Positions 41,601 to 53,895 of a DNA stretch of 64,000 bases are shown piece by piece (position 1 is the stretch's first letter; each line of letters begins with the position of its first letter). The notes beneath the pieces are model-generated. The model searched no databases, was not told where the DNA came from, and worked only from the letters and a program-made list of their open reading frames with translations. This DNA is from Tretioscincus oriximinensis (lineage: Eukaryota; Chordata; Lepidosauria; Squamata; Gymnophthalmidae). A program made the position numbers and the translations under genes. The DNA lies in assembly GCA_022410635.1 (NCBI GenBank), contig JAJVDF010000655.1, positions 186,001-250,000 of the forward strand, given 5' to 3'.

Positions 41601-42324
41601 GTGCTATGAAAGTCCTTTGCCAGGATGAAAGGTTGATTGAGATGAAGACTGTGGCCTGCATAATTTTATTTTCAGATAAGAGTTAAGGAAGATCTTCAGT
41701 ACATAAACAATGCAATTGATGTATCGTACACTTCAGAAAGGAGAATAGGCTTTAAAATATTCTCTTGTAGTGTCATGTTGGGCTAAACTCAATATATTTG
41801 AGTTTGGAAAAAAAAATTCAGTTTTTTTAATCAATTTTTCACCTCAGCATCTATGCCAAATGTAAATATGCCCTATTCCATGTTGACCTTCATAGCGCTT
41901 TCAGTCAAGTATTTTTGTCACATTATTCTGTAGCTGATCATTCTGTACTTGATGTTTCTGTAATTTTATGGATATTGTTTAGTTTTTTTGTGGACTTAGT
42001 TTTTCCTTTGCACCTTCTTGTACTTTCTTCTAACTTGCTATTAAATAAAAATGGGGTGGGAACCCAGAAGGGTTTTTTTGAAAAAAAAAACTTTAGTAAA
42101 GAGCTTGCATGTTTTCACTATCACTGTCATTCCTCATGGAATAAATGGGATTAAAATAAGCCATATTTGCATAGTCAGAAGGAAATGTCTTTCCTTTTTT
42201 CCTTTGTTTTGAAAATGGGTTTCATTTATATGGATCTTATTGGGTTTTTTTATATAAATTCAAGAAAGCGTTTTGAGAACATTACTAGAATTCATCATTA
42301 GAAATTTTTGGAAGTCAGATCAAT

Positions 42325-42390
42325 ATTGGCTGCCCTCAGACCTTTGGTACAGGGCAGGGTATAAGTAAAAATAAATAAATAAATAAATAT
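42325..42390 (+). mobile_element. L2 LINE 3' tail
   Basis: 'tggctgccctcagacctttg' then 'gggtataagtaaaaataaat'. Short. Confidence 0.7.
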
Positions 42391-42964
42391 TATAGGAGGG
42401 AATTAAGGATAATCTTCTAAATTACCTTGGAGGGAATCTCCTATTTTAGGATAGGAATTTAAGTGAATGTATAGCATTTCAGTTCTTGGCGTGCCTTAGG
42501 TCTGACTCACTATCCATAACCAATCTGTTACTAGATTACTTACATGATTAATGTGTTTAACATTTGAATTTGTAAGATGATAAGTTTGTTGGAAGGGTTA
42601 CAACTTCACAGGAAATTATAAAGATACCTTAAAGAATTGACTTGAGGGTTTTGAAATAATTAAAAATATTTACATGAAATACTAGTGAATCTCAATAAAT
42701 GTAATGAAAAAGTTAATGTATTTCAATATTTCAATTCAAATAGTGAAATATTTTTACCGTAGATTCTTTGTGTTGATATATTTCAAGTCCTTATTTCTTT
42801 TAATGATGTTTATAGCTTAAAGGTAATGAAAACCTAAATGTCAGTATCTCAGACATTTGGAATAGTGTGACAGAGTTCAATATTGTGCCACATACTCTAA
42901 TCAAAGAAATAAACACTTAAAATAGATTGCTCTGTGTGTAATTAATCTATACATGAGTTTCACT

Positions 42965-43365
42965 ATTAGACCTAGAGAAGGTGCAGAAAAGGGCAACAAG
43001 AATGATTAAGGGCCTGGAGCATGTCCCTTATGAAATCCAGCTGCAATGTCTAGATCTCTTCAGCCTCAAAAGATGGCATTTGAAAGATGTTCTGATTGAA
43101 GTGTTGAAAATCATGCATGGCGTGGATAAGGTGAACAGAGAAAAAATATTTTATCTATCACACAACCCTAGGTTGTTGCACCAGGATAGACAAACAGGCA
43201 AATTCATGAAATATCATTTGCAGAGAGTTGAGAATAGGCGAAGATTTTGCCTTTTTCTGTTCAGACTGCCCAGCTACATTTGGCAGGCTTCTTTGTGAGA
43301 CAGAATGCTGGACTAGATGGACTCTGGCCCAATTCAGCAAGGCTCCTCTTATATTCTTATGTAAA
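42965..43365 (+). mobile_element. CR1-like LINE, ORF2 C-terminus and 3' end
   Basis: Encodes VQKRATRMIKGLEHVPYE, LQCLDLFSLKRWHLKDVLIE and then the 3' UTR 'gacagaatgctggactagat' ending in TTCTTATG. The ORF2 end of this LINE family is recognisable but truncated. Confidence 0.85.
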
Positions 43366-43692
43366 CCTTTAAAGCCACATAGGAAAGAGAGACAAGTTTT
43401 CAGGATGTAGAGGCGAGTAGCTAGGATGTAATCCTGAGCATGCTCTATCTGGAGCTAAACCAGAAGGTGCATGAGGTTCTGGATTCTCCCATTAATCCTG
43501 GCACACGAAGCCTTAGAAGGGGAATACAGTTCGTTTTGCCAGGATTTCAGAAAATATTAGCTATCAGGAAATCGCTGATCCTCACGCCTTTATTACGGAT
43601 GCATGGTGAAGCCTAGTGAAAACATCTGTAATGTTGGAACATCCCAGCAAGAACCAGGAAAGGAAACGTCGTGTTCACACACCCTGTATTTA

Positions 43693-44107
43693 GGGTTGCC
43701 ATATTTTGACAGCCCAAAACTGGGACAGGAGGGGGTGTGCACACGTGAGACAGGCAGAACAGAGCTGCACAAAAGCTCTGATCTCCTATAAAAAACCCAA
43801 GCGTTTTTCCTCTGCTGGAGGTGAGTTGGCACGGTCTGCCTGACAGCAGACGCGAAACCCCGCCTCCAGCAGAGAATCAGCTACGGCATGCTCCGAGGTT
43901 TTTTCCAGGACCCTGGAAAGCATTGTCCGTGCTACAGCCATCAACCCTGACGGCTCCTTTGCCTTTAAAATCCTGGATTTTTAAATTCCTTGATACAGCA
44001 TCGGGGAATGTAAAATCTGGGATTTCCTCTTAAAACCCGGATTGGACTATATTTTAGTCCCCAAACCCGGGATTGTCCTGCCTTCCCGGGATGTATGGCA
44101 ACCTTAC
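43693..44107. mobile_element. non-autonomous DNA element (about 415 bp) with inverted ends
   Basis: The left end TAGGGTTGCCATATTTTG matches the reverse of the right end (TAAGGTTGCCATACATCC). The inside is GC-richer, with mirrored 'cctctgctggagg'/'cctccagcagag'. No transposase. Only the outer 13 or so bases are convincingly inverted. Confidence 0.55.
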
Positions 44108-44459
44108 CTGTGTTAGAAGGTTCACATTTGAATATAATTAGCACACATTGTCTCACATTTACAATGGTTCAGTGTGCTTCATACAACCGTGTGTTGCTGG
44201 AGCAAATCCAGATCAATCCTGGAGCTATTTATTAAAACAGCTCAGGCCAAGTAATTGCATAAACAGCCCAAGAGTTCTGTTGCAAAAACTGCTGGTGATT
44301 GTCATTGTTGTCTGCCATCCATTGTGTGTCAGCAAGAATGTTGTGTATTAAATTTTATGTCTGGTCAGAGAAGAAAGGGAAAGGCCTCTGAGCTGTACTG
44401 TTTCGGTATTCTTTCAGAATTAAAAGCATATGAAACAGATGCAGCTTAATAAGTAGGGT

Positions 44460-45419
44460 TTTTTATGTATATAAATAACATCAACTTAAAATAATTTTAA
44501 ACAATAAAATTCAACTATAACTTAAAATAAACTTTAATGCTGTAACAACAGAAAAAGCATGGTTATCAGTGGGGGGGAAGGGGGAGGGGGGGAGAAACGA
44601 AAAGCCGTATGCCCTAACAGAATGATATAAAAAGATAGGTCATATTACATAAAAACCCATATGATGCTCTGAATTTTTACTTCGTCGTTATATAAAAAGG
44701 ATATTTTGAGGAAAGTGAGATGAAGTACATTTTAAACATTTTTATATACACTATTTCATAACATCTTTTAGAGCAGCATTTAGGCATTCTTACTAATACT
44801 TATGGATATATAGCAAATGGCATCACCTCAGCCTCCCATTCTAGCTTCGTTGTCTTAATTCCACAGTATATCAACTTCATTTTTTTTTAATACGTGAAGC
44901 ACTTTTCCTGGGAGTATTTAACACTGCTCCACTTCCAATTAGTACTAACTTGATCATCTGAAGATTCGTTCCAGCAGCCATCAAGTCCGTCATATTTTAC
45001 ATATCATTTTCATCTGCTTTATTATTATTATTATCATTATTATTATTATTATAGCAGCCATGTTTTATTAAGCAGATAGGTTTATTTTAAATAAAATATC
45101 ATCAGATAATCAAGTCATGACTTAATGCAAAATGGTAAATTTAACTTAAAACTCTGCAAAGCTACTCTTATACTTACCATAAGGATTGTACAACTCTTTA
45201 CAATTTTTCACAACTTTTAGTTACTAAATCTGATGTGGTGTATATCTTTTATTTATTTATTTACTTATATATTTTTTTAAAAGGCAGTCTCTTAAAAATA
45301 AAGATAAATGCGCAAGTCCAGCTTGTTCAGTTTTTCAGTAGTATTCCAGCCTCTCTTCTTTAAGCTTTCAAATGTCCCTTTTCAAACGGGAACGTTTTGC
45401 TGGAACTAGTTCTCCATTA
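44460..45419 (-). other. FGF7: probable FGF7 3' UTR
   Basis: AT-rich sequence directly after the FGF7 stop codon. No SINE or LINE body was recognised in it; only TTA/TTTA simple repeats (about 45022-45050 and 45250-45262) were seen. Vertebrate FGF7 has a long 3' UTR, so this is the natural reading. The polyadenylation site cannot be fixed. Confidence 0.45.
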
Positions 45420-45614
45420 TTAGGATATTGCAAATGGAAGGAAGTGGGAAGAGACGTCTTCTTTGCTTGTCTTTTGACCCCTCTTAGGAGCGCCATTTTG
45501 CTTCAATGCAATGTACATCTCTTTTCCTTTGTGTGTCCAGTTTGCTGAAGCGTATGTGTTGTAATGGTTTTCTTGGATCAGTTCTATGAAGTTACAGTCC
45601 TCGTTGCATACTTT
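45420..45614 (-). CDS. FGF7: FGF7 last coding exon
   Basis: Acceptor 'atattttggcag', 64 codons plus a stop at 45422-45420. It encodes [20 protein letters not shown] and [20 protein letters not shown], ending HFLPFAIS. The basic stretch PKRGQKTSK corresponds to the heparin-binding region of FGFs. Confidence 0.95.
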   Translation of the reverse strand, partial: KVCNEDCNFIELIQENHYNTYASANWTHKGKEMYIALKQNGAPKRGQKTSKEDVSSHFLPFAIS

Positions 45615-47817
45615 CTGCCAAAATATATACAATGACAATTAGTAACACATTGAATACTGATGTACTTTAGTGTTAAGGTTACTGGGGGGAAAGGTCAGAG
45701 TGCTTTTGTGGGTGTGACAAAGTGAAGCAGAGAGGCACTCTGCAACCCTTTTATACTATGGCCTCTTGGCCCCTAAACAATGGATTTTCAGCTTTGACTT
45801 CTTTCCAGAATGTTCTACCAATTTTGGCCAATAGGTATTTGATGTCCCACACCTTTCAAGCATTCACATTCCAAATGCCATTAACATGCACAACATCCAA
45901 AGGTCTTAACTATAAACAATTGTTCCCTATTGCAGCGATCCTATTTCTGACAGGAAATTTCAACAGGTGCTGCAGACATTATATTTTACCTGCTATTTCT
46001 TCTTTGACACATCCATTGAAGATGCAGAATTTCTGTCCTGCTTTTTTGTGGAAACTGCACCTTATGTGTCAAATAGTGCCGGCTGGTGCAATTTGGGGCT
46101 GGGGTGGGTGGGCACAGGTTCCTCCAGTCTCAGCAAAGTTAGGAAAGGGGCTGGGAGGAGGCACATTCAAGCACTTACTAGTCTCTCTCTCAGTCTGCAA
46201 GTTGAATATTAATACAAAATGCCACCTCTATGAAGACTGAGAGAGAGACTGTAGGCCCTCCTAGGCAGCCCTCCCATTGGTTCTGGGATTTGCGACCCCT
46301 TTTGTCAATTAAAAAAGCTGCCTGGAGTGTTTTTATTTGTTGGCAGCTCCTCTATGAAAGGAGATTTTATCATTGATTTTAATCTCTGAGTGTTCACCGA
46401 ACACCACGAACCCAGAGGCCAGCCGCCACTGGTGCCAAAGCCATTTTGAATAAATTATACTTCCTTTAAAATCAGTTTCTTATTATCACTATGGGCCTCC
46501 TCAGCAGTATCCACAGAGAATTGAACAGTCTGTCCCTTGAGGTGTGTTACAAAAATCATCACTGTACACACTCAGACTCTCTTTATCCTGGCCTTTAGCT
46601 GAAGAAACAACTTCCGCACTTTTAGGCGCTGCTGTTTTTATATCTCAGAATTCTGGGCAAAGGATGGGATAGAATTGTAAGTAAATGAATGAATGGTTTG
46701 CCTCCCACAGATGAGGAAGCTTTTCATTATTCCAAAATAGATGAGACATGAACATTTGGGTACAACACGGCTTAAACAATGCAATGTCTTCAGTTAACGT
46801 AGCATTGTAGGTAGGTCAGGTCTCATATTAACATAGTAAATAAGATCAGAACAAATCCCAATTGCATTACAATCGTAGAGGTGGCTATCACCTTCATTTG
46901 CCCTCTACCATGGGAAATACGAATGCAACTTTGGACCTTTAATGGTGGTGAAAAAATAATTTTATCTCTAGGTGCAACTACCCCATTGGAAGCTGCATAT
47001 TCTACTGGCATTAAAGGTCCAAAGCTCTATTCTGGATTTTATGAGAGAACCCTACCTCTACCAATATACAAATTTATGTATAAGTTTAAGGACATCTTTT
47101 GAATGGGAAAAATAAGTATGTAATATTAGCAAAACCTTTTTTAAAAAAATCAGGCTATGGTCACAAATATGCTTTTAAATCATCTTCAGTCCTGAAGAAC
47201 CGGACTGAATCAGAAAAAAACACTCAGTTTTTCTGGTTTTCACTCCAGTTCTTCAATGCTGAATATGGTTTAAAAGCACATGTGACCTGATACTTAGAAG
47301 AACTTCTCTTTAAGAAGCAAAAGTTATAAGGAAACGGGCAGCAAAAATGTCAAACTGATTGATGGAAAAAGATCAAACGATGGAGTCATTATCCAGGTAC
47401 TTTTAATAGTCAAGTCCTTCTTTCTTTTATGTGGTTTGATGAAATACTAGAGCCAAAGGCTGAAAGCTCAGGTGAGCTTGCATTCCAGAGGAGAAAAGCA
47501 ACAGGGTCATATTCCCACATTTCATAACAATAACAGGTAGCACCATTTCTGGACTATGCTCACATGTGGCCCCCATCTGCCTTCACATATTGAAGCCACA
47601 TTTTAACTAAAGGTGATACTACACTGTCCAGTATACTAGGAGCCCTTCTTCCACACATTGATGTATGAATATAAAATGTTGATTCAGTTAAAAAAAGAAA
47701 TGCCATGCAGAAGAAAGACTTCTAGTACATTTACTGGTCTACGATATTAAGCATGAAAGTAAATCTATTATTTATTTATTAGGCAATGAAACCTGTTTGG
47801 AGAAATACTACAGGTGG

Positions 47818-47865
<48 letters not shown>

Positions 47866-48589
47866 CTCTCTTAATTCCTTCCCTCACTCCTTTTCCCTGG
47901 TTTCCCAGAGGTAGGAGTGAGGTGAACATCTCTTTGTTTTCCCCTCTTTGCTTTAAAATACCAGACCACTGTCAGCATTTTCTTTACAGCTGGGAAGTAG
48001 CTTTGCTGTTTGCTCCATGAAGCAGGCTGGAGCAACTTGTCAGAAGGGGACCTCTGTGCCTTCTCCATGCCTGGCTGGAAGGTAGCCTCATTCTTTCATC
48101 CAAGAAACCTTCCGGAGAAGCTTTTCAGGGGAAGAATGAGGTTCTCCTGGTTTTCCTTCTCCCCTCTCCCCAGTTTTAAAATACTGGTTTCTGCTGCCTT
48201 GTCCTTTGCTCTCTTTGAGACTACCTCAGTCTCCTTCGAGAAGTCAGCTATGTCACCTTAGTGTGCTGCCAAGACTGGCTTCTCATCTGGTCCGTTAACA
48301 TTCAGCCTGCCTATGACCTCATTGATCCCCACCAGGACTGCTTTTACTGTTGTAGGAATGAACCTATTGGTTTCAAGCATAGTTGCGGTTTACGTTATTC
48401 ATTTAATGTAAACCCTCTGGTGTAGTAGAAATTTTCATTCCAAGTGGCAGCACTCAGTTGTGCTCTTACCATTGATCTTGCCTACCTTTCCATAGAGTTT
48501 CCCAGACTTGTTCATGGCTAGAAAATATTCGCTTGCCACTCCTTTGATTGCGACTATTCCAACTGCCACTGTCCTTATTTCAAGAATGC
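45420..48589 (-). CDS. FGF7: FGF7 (keratinocyte growth factor), last two coding exons
   Basis: Exon 48589-48486 (104 nt, the same size as the known FGF7 middle exon) and exon 45614-45420 (65 codons with stop) join in frame. They encode [32 protein letters not shown] and [20 protein letters not shown], then [16 protein letters not shown] and HFLPFAIS. These are beta-trefoil core segments of a secreted FGF of the FGF7 subfamily. In the known family, FGF7 is made by mesenchyme and signals to epithelium through FGFR2b with heparan sulfate. The N-terminal exon (signal peptide) is absent from the window and must lie beyond 64000, so the gene is partial here. It runs opposite to FAM227B. No disruption was seen. 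Confidence 0.95.
46575..46690 (+). mobile_element. L2 LINE 3' fragment (diverged)
   Basis: 'ctggcctttagctgaagaaa' and 'gcaaaggatgggatagaatt' with a TAAATGAATG tail resemble the L2 3' end with many changes. Confidence 0.5.
47159..47287. mobile_element. foldback MITE, family D (129 bp)
   Basis: The ends GGTCACAAATATGCTTTTAA and (reverse) GGTCACATGTGCTTTTAAAC are inverted, continuing into 'cttcagtcctgaagaac'. Pieces recur at 16024, 29240, 33308 and 49405. A further copy spanning 23030-25021 is split by an L1. Confidence 0.7.
47816..47863 (+). repeat. (TATC)n microsatellite
   Basis: Twelve or so uninterrupted TATC units; probably polymorphic. Confidence 0.95.
48486..48589 (-). CDS. FGF7: FGF7 middle coding exon
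   Basis: 104 nt, acceptor 'cttctctacag', donor GTAGGC. It starts inside a codon (two bases) and encodes [18 protein letters not shown] and [16 protein letters not shown], a clear FGF7 signature. Confidence 0.95.
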
Positions 48590-50890
48590 CTGTAGAGAAG
48601 AATGTTGGTGACATCTTTCATTTGCCCATTTGCTTCTAATATGACATAACAAGATGAATTGATTTTACAGCATTTTAAAAAGCGCTAACCCAGTAGGAAC
48701 ATATAATGTTTTTAAATGCCAGATCTTTTAATCTTGGTGTTATGTGCCATTAAGCATGATGAACAGCCTGATGCAAGATGTACAGATCTCTTAAGTATGT
48801 TCTTCTCTGAGATTCTGGTCACGCACCAAACCCTTACAAAGGCTCTATCCCCATGTAAGCTTACAGCCTAGAATATAAAGCTATTCTGGGTTGTAGCTAT
48901 TGCGCCAGTCCCCACTTACATTTGCTCAAAGCATGGCGACAATAGCACCCTATTCGCGAGGGGCATGCCATCATCTGGGACACCGGTGTCATGATGACAT
49001 GAATCATGTCCCCCAGTTCCCTGATTGGCTCCTGGGACGAAATCTCCTGCCAGCATTTCCACAGGGCTTGGAAATGCCCCCTGGAGACTCCTGCCGTGGA
49101 ATCGGCATTTCCCCATGACCACCAAACATGCGGGGAAGCATTATTTAGGTCTGATAGTCCCATATCTTCTGCGTCCCTCATTTGCTTCCCTGGGCATCTT
49201 TCCCCAGTTTCCGTGACACCTCATAGCTAAATGGTTTCATTCATAAACTGATATAATGTAGGAAACCATTTGTTCTAACAAGGATATCTGCAGGTACACA
49301 TCCACAATTACTTTACCACAAATACAGATCATGTTCTGTGTGCAAAATTACTGAGAAAGGGTGAGCCAAAGAGGTTGCATCTAACACCCTTCTTCCTTCA
49401 CAATGGTGCTGGTTTAGTCCAGTTCTTCAGGATGGAAATTGGATTAAAAGCACATGTCAAAACAGCATTTGTACATTGATGATAGTTTCAAGGTGTCAGG
49501 CAGGTGTGATGTCAGAATGTTCAAACTGCCCATCAGAGTACTTTGTAGGGAAACCAGTGCATTTTTTTCTGTCCTGGGAGGGTCTGGTACTGCTTCTCTG
49601 GTTACTGGAAGTAATTGTTGGTGTGTAATAGCAGCTAACAGAAATATTACGTATCAGTCCAAGTGCTATGAAAACAGAGTAATGTAGAAGCAAACAGGAG
49701 CAATTTTTCTGTTCAGCCTATGGTCTACACATGCAGGCACCACCTCCACCCCAATATTCAAAAGTGGCTTTTCATGAGTTGGGCAACTGAGATTGTAATT
49801 AATTTGTATTACATCTGATAATAGACACATAATAAAGACACCCACACACACACACACACACAAACACCAGCTTAACAAACAGTTTTCCACCATTCGGGGG
49901 AAAGATTATTTTTTCCTAGAAGAATGACAAATTAGTTTTTAGATTTAAATCCAGTTTTCATGAAATTAGGTCAAAAAGTGCAAATTAAGCTTCAGAGCAT
50001 AAAGCCAGCTGTGACAGTATCTTCTTTTTCCTTCAAAACAGATGTTGTGGGCTGAGCATTGTATTTAGGAGAAAGTTTTCTTTCCTTCTGTTCCCTACAT
50101 TATATTCCCACCCAAAGTTTGTGTCCCTATCTGTTCATAATCTGTTATGCTAAATCCAGGTCATTTAAGAGAAAAGTCAAGGACTGTAATTCAATAGTGC
50201 TTCTTTACAAGGTCTCCTGTGTACATATTTACAATGGAAAGACAGCCATGTCGTATAGAAGTCAAGATCTAGAATGAAAGCCCTTTGTCTTAAAAAACTT
50301 ACATATCCTAGCTATACACAAACCTTACCTAAAATGAGTTCCAGATGAGATCGTATAGGTTTTGGGTCAAGAAGAGGGTAGACCTGGGTAGTTAAAGTCT
50401 ATAGTGTGCTTGTATCCAAGACGAGCTTCACCTCCTCCCATACTCCGTATGAAAATCGTGTTGTAAAAGATTGATCAGCCCAACCTATAAATCATTGACA
50501 GCTCTCCTTCACCGCTTCTGTTCTCAATTTTGTACAAAAGTATAATCTGATCAGCCTAAAATGTGTCCAGAGGCTGTTTATTTGTTAAATAACAAACAGA
50601 ATAATTAGACTCACAGTGGTACTAAGGAGCTTATTCGATCTGGAATTCTTCAACACTAATTGGTTGAAACTATTTACTTCAGCAGAAGCCTTTTTCACTG
50701 TTTGCGTTTTAAAAAAACATCAATTCAGAATATGGCTGAACTCTCAAGGGGTCACAGCAAACTCCCACCTGCATTAGAAATGCCTGTTCCAGGGGTCCCT
50801 ACAGCTTCCTACCTGTTAAACCTAGTTAGACATACTTCTCAGTATGAGGTAGGATGTGGGGCACTATCTTCCTGTACATAAGATCAGGCT
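48590..50890. other. FGF7 intron 1 sequence (3' part)
   Basis: No coding exon was found. A family D fragment lies at 49405-49460 and a CA microsatellite at 49843-49861. The rest looks unique. Confidence 0.5.
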
Positions 50891-50901
50891 AGAAAAGGGT
50901 C

Positions 50902-51000
50902 CCAAAATCTCTAAGGACAAAAAACAGCAGAATCGAATATACACAAATAGAAATATAATATACTGTGGCAATATACAATCTATCCATATATGTATACTGC
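50902..51000 (+). mobile_element. Penelope-like unit, left arm of an inverted pair
   Basis: 'aatatacacaaatagaaata' and 'actgtggcaatatacaatct' reappear inverted at 51713-51780. The arm stops where the 480-bp repeat begins. Confidence 0.55.
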
Positions 51001-51483
51001 TGCAAACGCATTGCCCCTTAACGCGCACAGGACTGCGAAGCCAAAGTCCATCGTTCCGACTTACCATAAAAATGGGCTCGGAAGTGCTGCCGCATTGCTC
51101 TAAACGCACACCGCAGGTTTCTGCTTTGCAGTTCCTGGTGAAATTGCGTTGTTGCTGCTCCTTTTTGTAATTTGAGCCACTTGCACACTGAAAACAGAAG
51201 ATCAGGCAACAAAAAGCGGGCGAGAGAGCAGGGGCTGGAGCTCTTTGGCATTCCCTCCAGGCTCAGCAGCTCCCCTCCCTGCTCTGAAAAACAGGTTTTT
51301 CCACCTCCTGCAGCATATTGAAAGAGAATCATTGAGCACTCTCAGCTCAGGGCAATCCGGACGCTAAGGTGGAATGAACGCTGAGGGAATGCTCAGGTAA
51401 AATTAAGCCCTCACTTCGCTTTCAATGTGGAACAATTAAAAGGGAATGGAAAACGGATTTTAAGTTCTAATGGGAATGCAGCC
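51001..51483 (-). repeat. about 480-bp dispersed repeat (copy 2)
   Basis: Inverted copy of 37252-37733, starting 'ctgcaaacgcattgcccctt' and ending 'ctaatgggaatgcagcc'. It sits between the two arms of an inverted repeat pair. Confidence 0.75.
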
Positions 51484-51539
51484 AAAAACTGGACCAAACT
51501 AAAGTGGTGAGAAATACAATAAAAACACTAGTATAAAAA

Positions 51540-51790
51540 TCCATAAAATTCATATAAAATTGTCCATATGTCCATGAAGAATCCAAAACTTTTGGGTCCA
51601 TGAGATGTCAAATGTAGTTTGATGGAAGCCACGCNTGTTTGCCACTGAAGAAGACTAGGTGTCGAAATGCATTTTGGCTTCCAGCAAACTGCATTTATTT
51701 TTTGTTTTATTATATAGATTGTATATTGCCACAGTATATTTCCATTTGTGTATATTTGGTTCTGCTGGTTTTTTTGTTTTTTGGAGATTT
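51540..51790 (+). mobile_element. Penelope-like unit with second-type hammerhead-like core
   Basis: CTGAAGA (51645-51651), a short GAC/GTC stem and GAAA (51664-51667), then TGCATTTTGG. The flanks ('ggaagccacgc', 'tatattgccacagtatattt') are shared inversely with 50902-51000. Confidence 0.45.
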
Positions 51791-53580
51791 TTGATTTTTC
51801 AGGACTGGATCACTAGCCAGAATGTGCTTCTGCCCAACATTGACTTCAAAAGAGCTAGGTGTAGCGCAACTGTTAGATGCAGATCAGAGAGCCCAGTATC
51901 TACAAAATCAACAAAGAAGTACTAGCAAGAAAAACACACCATGAAACGGATATAGTGTATGTATTGCTGAACCTGCTTGATAACGTGATGTGAATTTTTC
52001 ATACATTATATGTCAGATATCCCCTCTGGTTAGGGTCCTGGAGTCTTCAGAGTGTACAAGTGATAATCATACAATCAAGCTGCCAGAGTCAGAGAAGAAC
52101 ATCTCTGGATACTGAACACTAAGTGCAACATTGTGTTGGCACATCTGGCTCAGTCTAAATCCTGTTCAATTCCTCCAGCTGTTCAAGCACTGCCACCAAT
52201 CCCATTGTTAACTCCGACACATTGATGAGTGGCTCCTTTATCCATACAACTCCATTTCTCAGTTACCATTATGACCCGCCATGTCAGTCTTCCATTAGGT
52301 TGCTGAATGTTTTTGTTGGGAACCATATAACAGTTCAAATGACTCAGCTCACTGGGTTATCCAAATTGAAATATAAAGCAAAGTCAGCAGGCAGTGAGCA
52401 TGCGTGCCTCTGGGTTCTGTATGTTGGCTGCAGTGGTCCTTGATGTAATAAATGTCACCTTTGTCATGTTTTTCTATGATACGCTCACCAAACTATTAAA
52501 ACGCAGGCACGTCACTGTAGGTATCACCACGCTTTACAGAGATGGCTCGGTTGAAAAAGTGCAAAGCATGTTTTACTTAGTTGTCAACACACCCGCAGAG
52601 CTGAGCTGGCATGAACTGTCCTTGTCTTCCACAACCCCCAGCAACTGCCAGTGCATCTGCATTCCTATGTTAAAAATTCTGTATGCTAAAAAAATACGGT
52701 CCGTCATAGAACCAACTATCAGATACTGCTTGTCTTGGTGGAAGTAATACTTAGAAGATTTACAACACCACTTTGTGGTCTTGTCAGATCGTAAACACAA
52801 TACAAGTTCTTCCACTGTAAACTATGCCAGGCTGAGTTACTCACACATTTTCAAACTAATCAAACAGCAACCCATCTTACAGGCGCAAACATAATGAACC
52901 AACAAGCAGGGCCTAAGAATATGCTTTGCTTGCTCACAGGTCTTCTAGCCACTGACTTTCAGAGGAATAATGCTGCTTTCCACACATATTTCCCTGAAGC
53001 TACACAACCATCGTCCTGCATTCCATGATTTTCTTCGAACCTCTTTTGAAGTCATTCAAACTTTAGTCGAGGTCACACCCTATGGCAGAGAATTCAAAAC
53101 TCTGTAATCTTGTCTGTCATAAATCACCAAAAATCATTTTCACTGAATGAATTCTATTTTGGGGAAGTGAAGAAAAACTTGTTTTCCACTCTAACAGCCC
53201 CCAGATCATCTGAGATATTTATTGATTGCATATTGACAAACATTTTTTAACAATAGCAGAAGTACTGAAACTCAGGAGAAGATTACAGTAGTGGCTAAAT
53301 CATTTGCTGTCCTCCACTCAGGAGATTCCTAAGCATAATTTTGATTAGCAGTGTTCTGCTACTCAAAGAAAAATGAGTCTCCACCCAAATTAGAGTGACA
53401 ATCTGGTCTGTTAGTTCAGAGTTTGGGCTAGTGTTATTGAAGAAAAAGTGTGATGGAAATTCTTGCTTCCAGTAGACTGAAAGATGTGTTAATGGGAGCA
53501 ATGTCGTTGTCCCCAGGATATGAAATACTCCCCCATTAGGTGCGTCAGCATCTTTGTATTCTTTTAGAAGTTCTTTGAAG
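51791..53580. other. intron sequence with one dispersed repeat
   Basis: No gene was recognised. The longer open frames (52394-52747, 53295-53672) lack family motifs and splice context. 52895-53030 resembles 32375-32520. Confidence 0.4.
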
Positions 53581-53895
53581 ATGTACCTGGCCTTTGGTTG
53601 AAGAATTGCCATTTTTCTTCCCACCTTCAGATACTGTTTTGATACTGTGGCTGCATAGACACACACACACATTTATTCCACTATAGTTGAATATTCCACA
53701 ATAAAGCATTGTGTGGACTGATTTATTCTAGAATATCCATGCTTTATTGTGGAATATCTAATTATAGTGGAATAAATAAGTGATTTAGCCTGTTTTAATA
53801 TACTAATTCTGTACAGTTATTTTTATTGTTGGCCACTCTGAGACCTTCAGATATAGGGCAGGGTATAAGAATAAGTAAGTAAGTAAGTAAATTAC
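53580..53895 (+). mobile_element. L2 LINE 3' end split by a foldback MITE
   Basis: 'gtacctggcctttggttgaa' up to about 53646, then L2 resumes near 53791 and ends 'actctgagaccttcagatat', 'gggtataagaataagtaagt'. The interruption is a palindromic element. Confidence 0.75.
53647..53790. mobile_element. foldback MITE inside the L2
   Basis: 38-bp arms 53671-53708 and 53740-53777 are reverse complements at 35 of 38 positions ('attccacaataaagca'). The outer part 'ggctgcatagacac' recalls family B. Confidence 0.75.

Larger units (their letters stand above)
45615..48485. other. FGF7 intron 2
   Basis: 2.9 kb with an L2 tail (46575-46690), a family D MITE (47159-47287), a TATC microsatellite (47816-47863) and two perfect inverted repeats (46180-46196 / 46234-46250 and 46929-46944 / 47009-47024). 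No coding segment was seen. Confidence 0.6.

Noticed and set aside
41687..41770. AG-preceded open stretch after 'attttattttcag' as a FAM227B exon
   Set aside because: The required phase (one base carried over) gives a stop after a few codons, and no good donor follows.
45722..46240. 172-codon plus-strand open frame in FGF7 intron 2
   Set aside because: No recognisable domain, no splice-site support, and it ends in simple CT sequence. Chance frame in AT-balanced DNA is more likely.
52222..52815. Overlapping 73-117 codon frames
   Set aside because: No family resemblance and not compatible in phase with FAM227B exon (i). The neighbourhood contains a dispersed repeat.
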